From CAYRNR01 sp964425605 (lineage in GTDB: Bacteria > Myxococcota_A > UBA796 > UBA9615 > CAYRNR01), in the NCBI GenBank assembly GCA_964425605.1, contig CAYRNR010000010.1:1-64000 (forward strand): a stretch of 64,000 nt of DNA. The letters run 5' to 3'. The notes under the pieces are model-generated. The model was not told where the DNA came from. It did not search any database and saw nothing but the letters and a program-made list of their open reading frames with translations. The translations under genes and the position numbers were made by a program. Below are positions 15,837 through 23,433 of this stretch, one piece after another (within the stretch, counting starts at the first letter, position 1; each line of letters begins with the position of its first letter).

Positions 15837-17720
15837 ATGCCCAAGAAGAAGCCCGAAACCATCGTCATCGGCGGCGGCCTGGGTGGCCTGTGGGCCAGCA
15901 TCCGGATCGCCGAGGCCGGCTTCCCGGTCAAGCTGTTCTCCCTGTTCGAGGTCAAGCGGTCCCACTCGGCGTGCGCCCAGGGCGGCATCAACGCCTGCAT
16001 GGACACCAAGGGCCAGCACGACTCGGTGTGGCAGCACGTGGTCGACACGATCAAGGGGGGCGCCTACCTGGGCAACCAGCCCCCGATCAAGTCCATGTGC
16101 GAGGACGCCCCGGGCCTGCTGCGCACCTTCGAGCGCATGGGCGTGACGTTCTCGCGCACCCCCGAGGGCATCATGGACCTGCGCCTGTTCGGCGGGGTCA
16201 AGAACAAGCGCACCTGCTTCGCCGGCGCCTCCACCGGCCAGCAGCTGCTGTACGGCGTGGATCAGCACGCCCGCAAGCTCGAGGACGAGGGGCTCATCGA
16301 GAAGCTCGAGTGGTGGGAGTTCCTGTCCCTGATCCAGGACGACGAGGGCCGCGCGCGCGGCATCGTGGCCATGGATCTGCGGACCATGGAGCTGCGGGCG
16401 TTCCCGGCCGACGCGGTCCTGCTCGCCTCCGGTGGCCTGGGCCTGGTCTTCGGCCGGTCCACCATGTCCACCAACTCCACCGGCGCGGCGGCCAGCCGCG
16501 TGTACCAGCGCGGCGCCAAGTTCGGTAACGGCGAGATGATCCAGTTCCACCCCACCGGGATGATCGGCGAGGACAAGACCCGGCTGATGAGCGAGGCCGC
16601 CCGCGGCGAAGGCGGCCGGATCTGGGTGCCCAAGAAGGCCGGCGACATGCGCGACCCGCTCACCATCCCCGAGGACGAGCGCTGGTACTTCCTCGAGGAG
16701 TGGTACCCCGCCTACGGCAACACCGTGCCGCGCGACGTGGCCTCGCGGGCCGTGTGGCGGGTCACCCAGGAGCACAAGATGGGCATCGGCGGCGAGCACA
16801 AGGTCTACCTGGACCTGACCCACCTCGACCCGGTGTTCGTGGAGAAGCGCCTCCACGCGATCCTCGAGATCTACCGCAAGTTCCAGGGCGTCGACCCGGT
16901 CAAGAACCCCATGGTCATCTCCCCGTGCATGCACTACTCGATGGGGGGGCTGTGGGTGGACTTCGAGCGCGACGATGCCACCGGCGGCATGAAGGCCGAC
17001 TCGGCGCGCAACCACGCCACCAGCATTCCCGGCCTGTACGCCTGCGGCGAGTGCGACTACCAGTACCACGGCGCCAACCGGCTCGGCGCCAACTCCCTGC
17101 TCTCGGCGTCGTACAGCGGCCGCGTCGCGGGCGAGGCCATGGCGGCGTACTGCAAGGGCCTGCAGGCCGAGGCGCCGTCGTCGGCGCTGGTGGACGCCGA
17201 GCTGAAGCAGCAGCAGTCCGTCAACGAGGGGTTCCTCAAGGCCGACGGCCCGGAGAACCCGTTCACCATCCACCGCGAACTCGGCGAGGTGATGCTGGGC
17301 AAGGTCAACGCTGTGCGCGACAACGCCGAGCTCGACACGGCCCTCGGCGAGATCAAGGCCCTGCAGGAGCGGTTCGAGAACATCTCCCTGGGCGAGACCG
17401 GGAGCTGGGCCAACCAGTCCCTGTCCATCGTCCGCCAGATCCACGAGATGCTGGTCCTCGGCGAGGTCATCACCAGGTCCGCCCGCGAGCGCGACGAGTG
17501 CCGCGGCGCCCACTACAAGCCCGAGTTCGAGCTGAAGATCCCGGAGGGCAAGTTCCCCGGCGATCCCGAGTTCGAGGAGTACCGGGAGAAGTGGAAGCGC
17601 AACAACGAGCAGTGGCTCAAGACCACCGTCGCCCGCCACACCCCGGACGGCCCCGAGATCTCCTACGAGGAGGTCGACATCTCGGTGCTGCCCCCCGAAC
17701 AACCCCGGGACTACAGGTAG
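15837..17720 (+). CDS. sdhA: Succinate dehydrogenase/fumarate reductase flavoprotein subunit
   Basis: A 627-residue flavoprotein. The FAD-binding motif IGGGLGGLWASIRIAEAG is at residues 10-27 and HSACAQGGINA carries the covalent-FAD histidine. MIQFHPTG, the HYSMGGLWVD segment and RLGANSLLSASYSGR are family hallmarks. It interconverts succinate and fumarate at the cytoplasmic face. Length and sequence fit the Bacillus/epsilon-type enzyme; direction cannot be read from sequence. It lies 9 bp after sdhC. Confidence 0.95.
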   Translation: MPKKKPETIVIGGGLGGLWASIRIAEAGFPVKLFSLFEVKRSHSACAQGGINACMDTKGQHDSVWQHVVDTIKGGAYLGNQPPIKSMCEDAPGLLRTFERMGVTFSRTPEGIMDLRLFGGVKNKRTCFAGASTGQQLLYGVDQHARKLEDEGLIEKLEWWEFLSLIQDDEGRARGIVAMDLRTMELRAFPADAVLLASGGLGLVFGRSTMSTNSTGAAASRVYQRGAKFGNGEMIQFHPTGMIGEDKTRLMSEAARGEGGRIWVPKKAGDMRDPLTIPEDERWYFLEEWYPAYGNTVPRDVASRAVWRVTQEHKMGIGGEHKVYLDLTHLDPVFVEKRLHAILEIYRKFQGVDPVKNPMVISPCMHYSMGGLWVDFERDDATGGMKADSARNHATSIPGLYACGECDYQYHGANRLGANSLLSASYSGRVAGEAMAAYCKGLQAEAPSSALVDAELKQQQSVNEGFLKADGPENPFTIHRELGEVMLGKVNAVRDNAELDTALGEIKALQERFENISLGETGSWANQSLSIVRQIHEMLVLGEVITRSARERDECRGAHYKPEFELKIPEGKFPGDPEFEEYREKWKRNNEQWLKTTVARHTPDGPEISYEEVDISVLPPEQPRDYR

Positions 17721-17733
17721 GGAGGGCGACACC

Positions 17734-18483
17734 ATGGCCGACAAGATCCACTTCAAGATCCGGCGCCAGAACCGGCCCGACACCGATCCCTACTGGGAGG
17801 AGTTCGAGATCCCCTACCGCAAGAGCCACAACGTGGTGTCCGCGCTGATGGTGATCCGCGAGACCCCGGTGACGAGGGACGGCGCCAGGGTCGAGCCCGT
17901 GGCCTGGGAGTGCAACTGCATGGAGGAGGTCTGCGGCGCCTGCACCATGCTCGTCAACGGCAAGCCGATGCAGTCTTGCTCCACCCTGGTGGACGATCTG
18001 ACCCAGCCCATCGAGCTCGAGCCCATCTCCAAGTTCCCCGTCGTGCGCGACCTGATGGTGGACCGCGGCGCCATGTTCGCCGCTCTGCGCAAGGTCAAGG
18101 CCTGGATCGACATCGACGGCGGCTTCGACATCCACCGCGGCTCGCCCCGCATCTCGCCGCAGGAGTGGGAGGACTCCTACCCCTTCGCCACCTGCATGAC
18201 CTGCGGCTGCTGCACCGAGGCCTGCCCCAACTACGGCCCCGAGCGCGCCTTCGTCGGCCCCGCCGCGCTCGGTCAGGTCAAGCTGATGAACGCCCACCCC
18301 ACCGGCAAGTACAACCGCGCCGACCGCCTCCACGCCATCATGGGCGAGGGCGGCCTGTCCGACTGCGGCAACGCCCAGAACTGCGTGCGGGTGTGCCCCA
18401 AGGAGATCCCCCTGACCACCGGCATCGGCGTGCTGGGGCGTCAGGTGACGGCGCAGCTGCTCAAGGATCTTTTCGGGAAGTAG
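17734..18483 (+). CDS. sdhB: Succinate dehydrogenase/fumarate reductase iron-sulfur subunit
   Basis: A 249-residue protein with the three cluster motifs of SdhB: [2Fe-2S] ligands in CNCMEEVCGACTMLVNG, and [4Fe-4S]/[3Fe-4S] ligands in CMTCGCCTEACP and CGNAQNCVRVCPKEIP. It carries electrons from SdhA to the membrane subunit. The ATG at 17734 follows GGGAGGG, 13 bp after sdhA. Confidence 0.95.
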   Translation: MADKIHFKIRRQNRPDTDPYWEEFEIPYRKSHNVVSALMVIRETPVTRDGARVEPVAWECNCMEEVCGACTMLVNGKPMQSCSTLVDDLTQPIELEPISKFPVVRDLMVDRGAMFAALRKVKAWIDIDGGFDIHRGSPRISPQEWEDSYPFATCMTCGCCTEACPNYGPERAFVGPAALGQVKLMNAHPTGKYNRADRLHAIMGEGGLSDCGNAQNCVRVCPKEIPLTTGIGVLGRQVTAQLLKDLFGK

Positions 18484-18532
18484 TCCGGCCCCGCCGTGCC
18501 CGACAAAAGAAGGCCGACAAATATCAAGTAGA

Positions 18533-18560
18533 TTGACAAATGTGCCGGCTGATCTAGGCT
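18533..18560 (+). promoter_or_regulatory. Sigma-70-type promoter giving a near-leaderless transcript
   Basis: TTGACA at 18533-18538 and TAGGCT at 18555-18560 are separated by 16 bp. Transcription would begin at or next to the ATG at 18567, so the downstream ATPase mRNA is probably leaderless. Confidence 0.5.
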
Positions 18561-18566
18561 GGGGAC

Positions 18567-19958
18567 ATGGAACGCGATGCGTCGAAGGAGCTACAGGCCT
18601 GGCTCACACGGCCCGGCCGCCGGCCGCTGATCCTCCGCGGAGCCCGGCAGGTGGGGAAGACGTGGTTGGCCAGGGATCTGGCTGACCGGGCAGACCGCAC
18701 CCTGCTCGAGTTGAATTTCGAGAGAGATCCGCAGGTTGCGAGCCTGTTCGAGTCCCCGGACCCGCGGGCGGTGCTGCGAGCCGTGGAGGTCTACCTGGGG
18801 CGTCGGGCGCGGCCGGAAGAGTCGCTGTTGTTCCTGGACGAGATCCAGGCGGCGCCCGAGATCCTGGCGAAGCTGCGGTGGTTTGCAGAGGAGCTCCCCG
18901 AGTTACCCGTGATCGCTGCGGGATCGTTGCTGGACTTCGCCCTCGCCCAGCCTGCGTTCAGCGTGCCGGTCGGCCGCATCAGCTATCTCCACGTGGAACC
19001 GATGTCCTTCGAGGAGTTCCTGGCTGCCGCGGGAGGAGACGGGTTGCTGGATCTGGTGAGGGGCGCTGACGCGGCTCACCCCATCGCGGTTCCTCTGCAC
19101 GATCGTCTACTCGAGCAGCTTCGCGACTTCGTCCTGGTGGGGGGCCTCCCCCAGGCGGTCGAGGCCTGGTGTGCCGAGCGTTCCTACCTGGACGTCGCAC
19201 GCATCCAGCAGGACCTGCTCGCCACCTTCCGCGACGACTTCTCACGCTACAGCGGTCGTATTCCCATCCAGCGGCTCGAACGTGTGATGTCCGCCGTTCC
19301 ACGGATGCTGGGCCGCAAGTTCAAGTACAGCCAGGTCGATCCGGAACAGCGGGCTGCCGCGTTACGGTATGCCCTCGATCTTCTGTGCAAGGCGCGGCTG
19401 TGCCACAGAGTCACGGCAAGCGATTGTACGGGTCTTCCCCTGGGGGCCGAGGTCCGTGATCGTACCTTCAAGGTGATCGGGCTCGACGTGGGTCTGACCT
19501 CTGCCGCGTTGGGGCTCTCGTCCCGATCGATGCACTCCGTGCGGGAGGTCAGCCTGGTCAACGAGGGAGGCCTGGCCGAGCAGCTCGCAGGCCAGGCACT
19601 TCGCGCGTCGGAACCTCCCTTCAAGGACCCATCGCTCCACTACTGGACCCGCCACAAACGGGGTTCCCAGGCCGAGATCGACTACGTGATCCAGCATGGC
19701 ACCTCGATCATCCCCATCGAGGTGAAAGCCGGGACCACGGGGACCCTCAAGTCGCTGCACCTCTTCATGACCCTGCGCCAGCTGCCGTTGGCCTTGAGGT
19801 TCGACACCCAGCCCCCGTCGCTGGTCGATGTCCGTACGCACACCAGCACCGGCCAGGCCGTGCAGTACAGGTTGCTGTCCCTGCCCCTGTATCTGGCCGG
19901 GCAGGCCCATCGTTGGCTGGACATCGCCGTCGAGGAGGAGGGGGAGATTCGACCGTAG
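18567..19958 (+). CDS. AAA+ ATPase with DUF4143 C-terminal domain
   Basis: A 463-residue protein. Walker A is GARQVGKTW (about residues 25-33) and Walker B LLFLDEIQAAPE near residue 92. The C-terminal half carries the DUF4143 pattern ending in HYWTRHKRGSQAEIDYVIQHG and PIEVKAG, which resembles the PD-(D/E)xK nuclease-like core seen in this family. These proteins are widespread accessory genes of unknown biological role, often scattered by horizontal transfer. It stands alone between sdhB and the peroxiredoxin operon, with its own promoter. Confidence 0.85.
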   Translation: MERDASKELQAWLTRPGRRPLILRGARQVGKTWLARDLADRADRTLLELNFERDPQVASLFESPDPRAVLRAVEVYLGRRARPEESLLFLDEIQAAPEILAKLRWFAEELPELPVIAAGSLLDFALAQPAFSVPVGRISYLHVEPMSFEEFLAAAGGDGLLDLVRGADAAHPIAVPLHDRLLEQLRDFVLVGGLPQAVEAWCAERSYLDVARIQQDLLATFRDDFSRYSGRIPIQRLERVMSAVPRMLGRKFKYSQVDPEQRAAALRYALDLLCKARLCHRVTASDCTGLPLGAEVRDRTFKVIGLDVGLTSAALGLSSRSMHSVREVSLVNEGGLAEQLAGQALRASEPPFKDPSLHYWTRHKRGSQAEIDYVIQHGTSIIPIEVKAGTTGTLKSLHLFMTLRQLPLALRFDTQPPSLVDVRTHTSTGQAVQYRLLSLPLYLAGQAHRWLDIAVEEEGEIRP

Positions 19959-20006
19959 ATCAGGTCTGCTGCTCTGATCCGGCGTTCGCCCTTCGTTCTC
20001 CAGGAC

Positions 20007-20129
20007 TGTCTCGAACAGACGATCCATCTGGAACAGTCGTGGCTGTCTCGTTTGCTGGGAGAAGCTGAGACAGAAGTCCGAGTGGATGTCGAAGAATCCC
20101 TTTGATTCCAGTGGGTAACGAGCTGTCTC
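20007..20129. promoter_or_regulatory. Activator site region of the peroxiredoxin promoter
   Basis: TGTCTC occurs at 20007, 20044 and 20124, and GAGACA at 20067. The inverted pair 20044/20067 forms CTGTCTC ... TGAGACAG and ends 75 bp before the -24 element. The 20124 copy is only 18 bp from it. The coding region of the upstream ATPase ends at 19958, so the whole region is non-coding. Confidence 0.75.
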
Positions 20130-20146
20130 GTTTTCCTTGTCGACGT

Positions 20147-20162
20147 TGGCACGCCCCTTGCT
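20147..20162 (+). promoter_or_regulatory. Sigma-54 promoter of the peroxiredoxin operon
   Basis: TGGCACGCCCCTTGCT is a consensus match, with GG at 20148-20149 and GC at 20160-20161. Transcription would begin near 20173, 46 bp before the ATG at 20219, which excludes an earlier in-frame ATG at 20102. Confidence 0.92.
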
Positions 20163-20218
20163 CCTCTCCCTTCGCGTTCGCAAACGACACAACCTTCGGA
20201 CTCTACCGGAGACAGGAC

Positions 20219-20803
20219 ATGGCCATTCAGATCGGACAGCAAGCCCCCGGGTTCGAGACCACCGCCGTGGTGGGCAAGGACTTCGCCGAGATCGACCTCG
20301 CGAGCTATCGCGGCAAGTGGGTCGTGCTCTTCTTCTATCCCCTGGACTTCACCTTCGTGTGCCCCACGGAGATCACCGCGTTCAGCGACGGCGTCGGCGC
20401 GTTCCGCGAGGCGGGCGCCGAGGTGCTGGGCTGCTCGGTGGACAGCCAGTTCAGCCACCTGGCGTGGGTCAACACCCCGCGCAACCAGGGCGGTCTGGGT
20501 GACGTCGAGTTCCCGCTGCTGGCGGACCTGACCAAGAGCATCGGCCGCGACTACGGCGTGCTCGACGAGGCCGCCGGCATCACGTACCGCGGCGTGTTCA
20601 TCATCGACCCCGAGGGCAAGATCCGCTTCCAGCTGGTCCACGACCTCGGCGTGGGCCGCAACCCCCAGGAGGTCCTCCGGGTGCTCCAGGCGATCCAGTA
20701 CGTGGACGCCAACGGCGAGGTCTGCCCCGTGGGCTGGGAGCCCGGCGACGACACCATGAAGCCCGATCCGATCGGATCGCGAGACTACTTCCAGAATCAA
20801 TGA
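20219..20803 (+). CDS. 2-Cys peroxiredoxin (AhpC/Prx1 type)
   Basis: A 194-residue cytoplasmic peroxidase. The peroxidatic Cys is in the FYPLDFTFVCPTE motif near residue 50, and the resolving Cys in GEVCPVGWEPG near residue 168. It reduces hydrogen peroxide and organic peroxides using thioredoxin- or AhpF-like donors. It is first in an operon with two ferritin-like genes and is followed by a clear terminator at 21897. Sigma-54 control is indicated by its promoter. Confidence 0.93.
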   Translation: MAIQIGQQAPGFETTAVVGKDFAEIDLASYRGKWVVLFFYPLDFTFVCPTEITAFSDGVGAFREAGAEVLGCSVDSQFSHLAWVNTPRNQGGLGDVEFPLLADLTKSIGRDYGVLDEAAGITYRGVFIIDPEGKIRFQLVHDLGVGRNPQEVLRVLQAIQYVDANGEVCPVGWEPGDDTMKPDPIGSRDYFQNQ

Positions 20804-20829
20804 ACCGAACACCTCAGGAGAGAACCGAC

Positions 20830-21270
20830 ATGACCGACAAAGTGAGCAAGCGCGACCGCCAGAAGAAGCTCGTCGAGAACATGCGCCGCTGGCAGGGCGT
20901 CGAGACCGCCGCCATCGCCCAGACCGCCAAGATCATGGGCGCCAGCGACAACCCGCTGATCCAGATGGTCGCCACGATCATCCAGCGCGATTCGCAGACC
21001 CACTACGCGGTTCAGAAGCTGATCATCGACAGCCTGACCCACTCGTTCACCCTCGGGGTCGGCGAGCTGGAGACGGTCTGGGACGGCATCGAGACGCACA
21101 TCGAGATCGAGAAGCGCACCATCGAGCTGGCCAAGGAGTCCCTCGAGCAGCTCGACCACCAGCGCGAGGGTGTGCTTCAGTACCTGCTGGAGTACCTGCT
21201 CGTGGACGAACAGAAGCACGACAAACTGCTGGCCGACCTCGAGCTGGTGAAGAAGGGGATGTATCCCTGA
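20830..21270 (+). CDS. Small ferritin-like protein
   Basis: A 146-residue helical protein. QTAKIMGASDNPLIQMVATIIQRDSQTHYAVQKLIID contains one possible metal-ligand helix (RDSQTHY). IETHIEIEKRTIELAKESLEQ and LLEYLLVDEQKHDKLL contain an ExxH-type pair. It is a divergent member of the ferritin-like superfamily without rubredoxin cysteines. A role in iron or peroxide handling is inferred from fold and from its place between peroxiredoxin and another ferritin-like gene. Confidence 0.65.
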   Translation: MTDKVSKRDRQKKLVENMRRWQGVETAAIAQTAKIMGASDNPLIQMVATIIQRDSQTHYAVQKLIIDSLTHSFTLGVGELETVWDGIETHIEIEKRTIELAKESLEQLDHQREGVLQYLLEYLLVDEQKHDKLLADLELVKKGMYP

Positions 21271-21350
21271 CGTCTTCCGCGGAGAGGGTCTCGAACCCCC
21301 CCGCGGTCCCGATACCCATACGACCTTCACGGTCTCGAAAGGAACACACC

Positions 21351-21872
21351 ATGGCCGACACCATGACCCTGGACAAGGCGATCCAGACTGCCCTCGAGTA
21401 CGAGAACAACGTCCGCGACCTCTACCTCGAGGCCGTCAAGACGACCGGCGACGAGCTGGGCAAGCGTATCTTCGGCGCCCTGGCCGCCGAGGAGCAGGGA
21501 CACGTGGACTACCTCGTGGACCGGTTCGACGAGTGGGAGCGCACCGGCAAGGTCGCCTCCACCGATCTGGCCACCGACCTGCCCGATGTCGAGACCGTCA
21601 AGGCCGGCATGAAGCGCCTCGACCAGCAGATGGAGGGCAAGGACTGGGGCACCGAGCTGGCGCTGCTGGACCGCGCCCTCAAGGCCGAGTCCGAGACCGG
21701 CGCTTTCTACAAGAAGATGGTCGCCGAGCTCGACACCGAGGGCCAGAAGCTCTTCCAGCGCTTCCTCGAGATCGAGGACGCCCACTACGACCTGGTCCAG
21801 GCGGAGATCGACGCCTTGACCAACACCGGGTTCTGGTTCGACTTCATGGAGTTCAGCCTCGAAGCGGGCTGA
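21351..21872 (+). CDS. Rubrerythrin-type ferritin-like protein
   Basis: A 173-residue protein with the di-iron ligands of the ferritin-like fold: ALEYENNVRDLYLEAV, LAAEEQGHVDYLVDRF, ALKAESETGAFYKKMV and FLEIEDAHYDLVQAEID. No rubredoxin domain is present. It is the third gene of the sigma-54 peroxiredoxin operon; the ribosome-binding site is AAGGAA before ATG 21351. A rho-independent terminator lies 25 bp after the stop. Confidence 0.85.
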   Translation: MADTMTLDKAIQTALEYENNVRDLYLEAVKTTGDELGKRIFGALAAEEQGHVDYLVDRFDEWERTGKVASTDLATDLPDVETVKAGMKRLDQQMEGKDWGTELALLDRALKAESETGAFYKKMVAELDTEGQKLFQRFLEIEDAHYDLVQAEIDALTNTGFWFDFMEFSLEAG

Positions 21873-21896
21873 GCCCGGTACCCCGAACGTTCCACC

Positions 21897-21930
21897 AGGC
21901 GGCCTCCACGGGAGGCCGCCTCATTTTTCT
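21897..21930 (+). terminator. Rho-independent terminator of the peroxiredoxin operon
   Basis: An 11-bp GC-rich stem (AGGCGGCCTCC / GGAGGCCGCCT) with a 3-nt loop ACG is followed by CATTTTTCT. It closes the prx-ferritin-like operon before arsR. Confidence 0.9.
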
Positions 21931-21950
21931 AGGAGGAACCCGCCGGCGGG

Positions 21951-21996
21951 TTGACCCGCAAGGACCCCGAGGGATATACGGCTAGGCGCATATGCG
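21951..21996 (+). promoter_or_regulatory. arsR promoter with palindromic operator
   Basis: TTGACC (21951-21956) and TATACG (21975-21980) with 18-bp spacing form a sigma-70 promoter. Just after it lies the perfect palindrome CGCATATGCG (21987-21996), a plausible ArsR operator. The ATG at 21992 inside it is not used as the start. Confidence 0.6.
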
Positions 21997-22018
21997 ACAT
22001 TCCAGAGGGAGGGCGCCC

Positions 22019-22372
22019 ATGAGAGACCTCGCGCGATGGCTCAAGGCGACCGCCGACGAGACGCGGCTGCGCATCCTGTACCTGCTCTCGGCACACGGCG
22101 AGCTGTGCGTGTGCGACATCCACGAGACACTCGGGATCTCCCAGTCCCGAGCCTCCCGGCACCTGCGCACGCTGCGCGAAGCCGGGCTCGTGGACGACCG
22201 CCGCGCCGGGATGTGGATGCACTACTGGGTCCGCGGGGATCTGCCCGCCGACCGGGCCTCCGTGCTGGGGGAGCTCCTGGAGGTCATCTCCCTGCACGAC
22301 GAGGCGACGTCGATGGACGCGGCCCTCTCGAGCTGGCTGGAACGCAAGAGCGAAAAGGAGGCGTGCGCATGA
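22019..22372 (+). CDS. arsR: ArsR-family arsenite-responsive repressor
   Basis: A 117-residue winged-helix repressor. ELCVCDIHETLGISQSRASRHLRTLREAGLV contains the ELCVCD As(III)-binding cysteines directly before the recognition helix, as in classical ArsR. It should repress itself and acr3, releasing DNA when arsenite binds. The ATG at 22019 follows AGAGGGAGGG. Its stop overlaps the acr3 start by 4 bp. Confidence 0.92.
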   Translation: MRDLARWLKATADETRLRILYLLSAHGELCVCDIHETLGISQSRASRHLRTLREAGLVDDRRAGMWMHYWVRGDLPADRASVLGELLEVISLHDEATSMDAALSSWLERKSEKEACA

Positions 22373-23433
22373 GTGCGCAGACCGGCGTCGTGAAGCGGCT
22401 GTCCCTGCTGGATCGGTACCTGACGGTGTGGATCTTCGCGGCCATGGGTGCGGGCGTGGCCCTGGGCTACCTGTGGCCGGGGGTCACCGACGTACTGGGC
22501 AAGATGAGCGTCGGCACCACGTCCATCCCCATCGCGGTCGGCCTGATCGTGATGATGTATCCGCCCCTGGCCAAGGTCCGCTACGAGGAGATGGGCCGCG
22601 TCTTCCGCAATCCCAAGGTGCTGCTCCTGTCGCTGATCCAGAACTGGGTCATCGGCCCGGCGCTGATGTTCGTGCTCGCGGTCGTGTTCCTGCGCGACTA
22701 TCCCGAGTACATGGTGGGGCTGATCTTGATCGGCCTGGCGCGCTGCATCGCGATGGTCATCGTGTGGAACGACCTCGCCGACGGCGATCCCGAGTACTGC
22801 GCGGGACTGGTGGCCTTCAACTCCATCTTCCAGGTGCTGTTCTTCTCGGTCTACGCCTACGTCTTCATCACGGTGCTGCCGCCGCTGCTGGGCCTGCAGG
22901 GTGCGGTGGTGGACATCACGATCTCCGAGATCGCGAAGTCCGTGTTCCTCTACCTGGGGGTGCCGTTCATCGCCGGCATCGTCACGCGGTTCAGCCTGAT
23001 CTCGATCAAGGACAAGGAGTGGTACCACACGCGCTTCATCCCCAAGATCAGCCCGCTGACCCTGGTGGCCCTGCTGTTCACCATCGTGGTGATGTTCTCC
23101 CTCAAGGGCGAGAAGATCGTCGAGGTGCCGCTGGACGTCCTGCGCATCGCCGTCCCGCTGCTGATCTACTTCGTGCTGATGTTCGTCATCAGCTTCCTGT
23201 TGAGCAAGGCCGCCGCGGCGACCTACGGCCAGGCCACCACGCTCTCGTTCACCGCGGCGTCCAACAACTTCGAGCTGGCCATCGCCGTGGCGATCGCCAC
23301 CTTCGGGCTGCACCACGGCGGGGCCTTCGCTGCGGTGATCGGCCCCCTGGTGGAGGTGCCGGTGATGCTGGGGTTGGTCTACGTCGCCTTCTGGTTCGGC
23401 AAGAAGCTCTACGGGATCCAGCGCGCTACCTGA
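22369..23433 (+). CDS. acr3: Acr3-type arsenite efflux permease
   Basis: A 354-residue membrane protein with ten predicted helices. GLARCIAMVIVWNDLADGD carries the conserved Cys of Acr3 in helix 4, and ASNNFELAIAVAIATFG is the second family signature. It exports arsenite from the cytoplasm. Translation is coupled to arsR by an ATGA overlap. The 3' end overlaps the convergent yyaL gene by 8 bp. No separate arsC gene lies next to it, although an ArsC-like domain occurs in the activator at 56830. Confidence 0.95.
   Translation: MSAQTGVVKRLSLLDRYLTVWIFAAMGAGVALGYLWPGVTDVLGKMSVGTTSIPIAVGLIVMMYPPLAKVRYEEMGRVFRNPKVLLLSLIQNWVIGPALMFVLAVVFLRDYPEYMVGLILIGLARCIAMVIVWNDLADGDPEYCAGLVAFNSIFQVLFFSVYAYVFITVLPPLLGLQGAVVDITISEIAKSVFLYLGVPFIAGIVTRFSLISIKDKEWYHTRFIPKISPLTLVALLFTIVVMFSLKGEKIVEVPLDVLRIAVPLLIYFVLMFVISFLLSKAAAATYGQATTLSFTAASNNFELAIAVAIATFGLHHGGAFAAVIGPLVEVPVMLGLVYVAFWFGKKLYGIQRAT

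Noticed and set aside
20102..20218. Upstream extension of peroxiredoxin to ATG 20102
   Set aside because: The extension would cross the sigma-54 promoter and its predicted start near 20173, and the conserved N-terminus begins at 20219.
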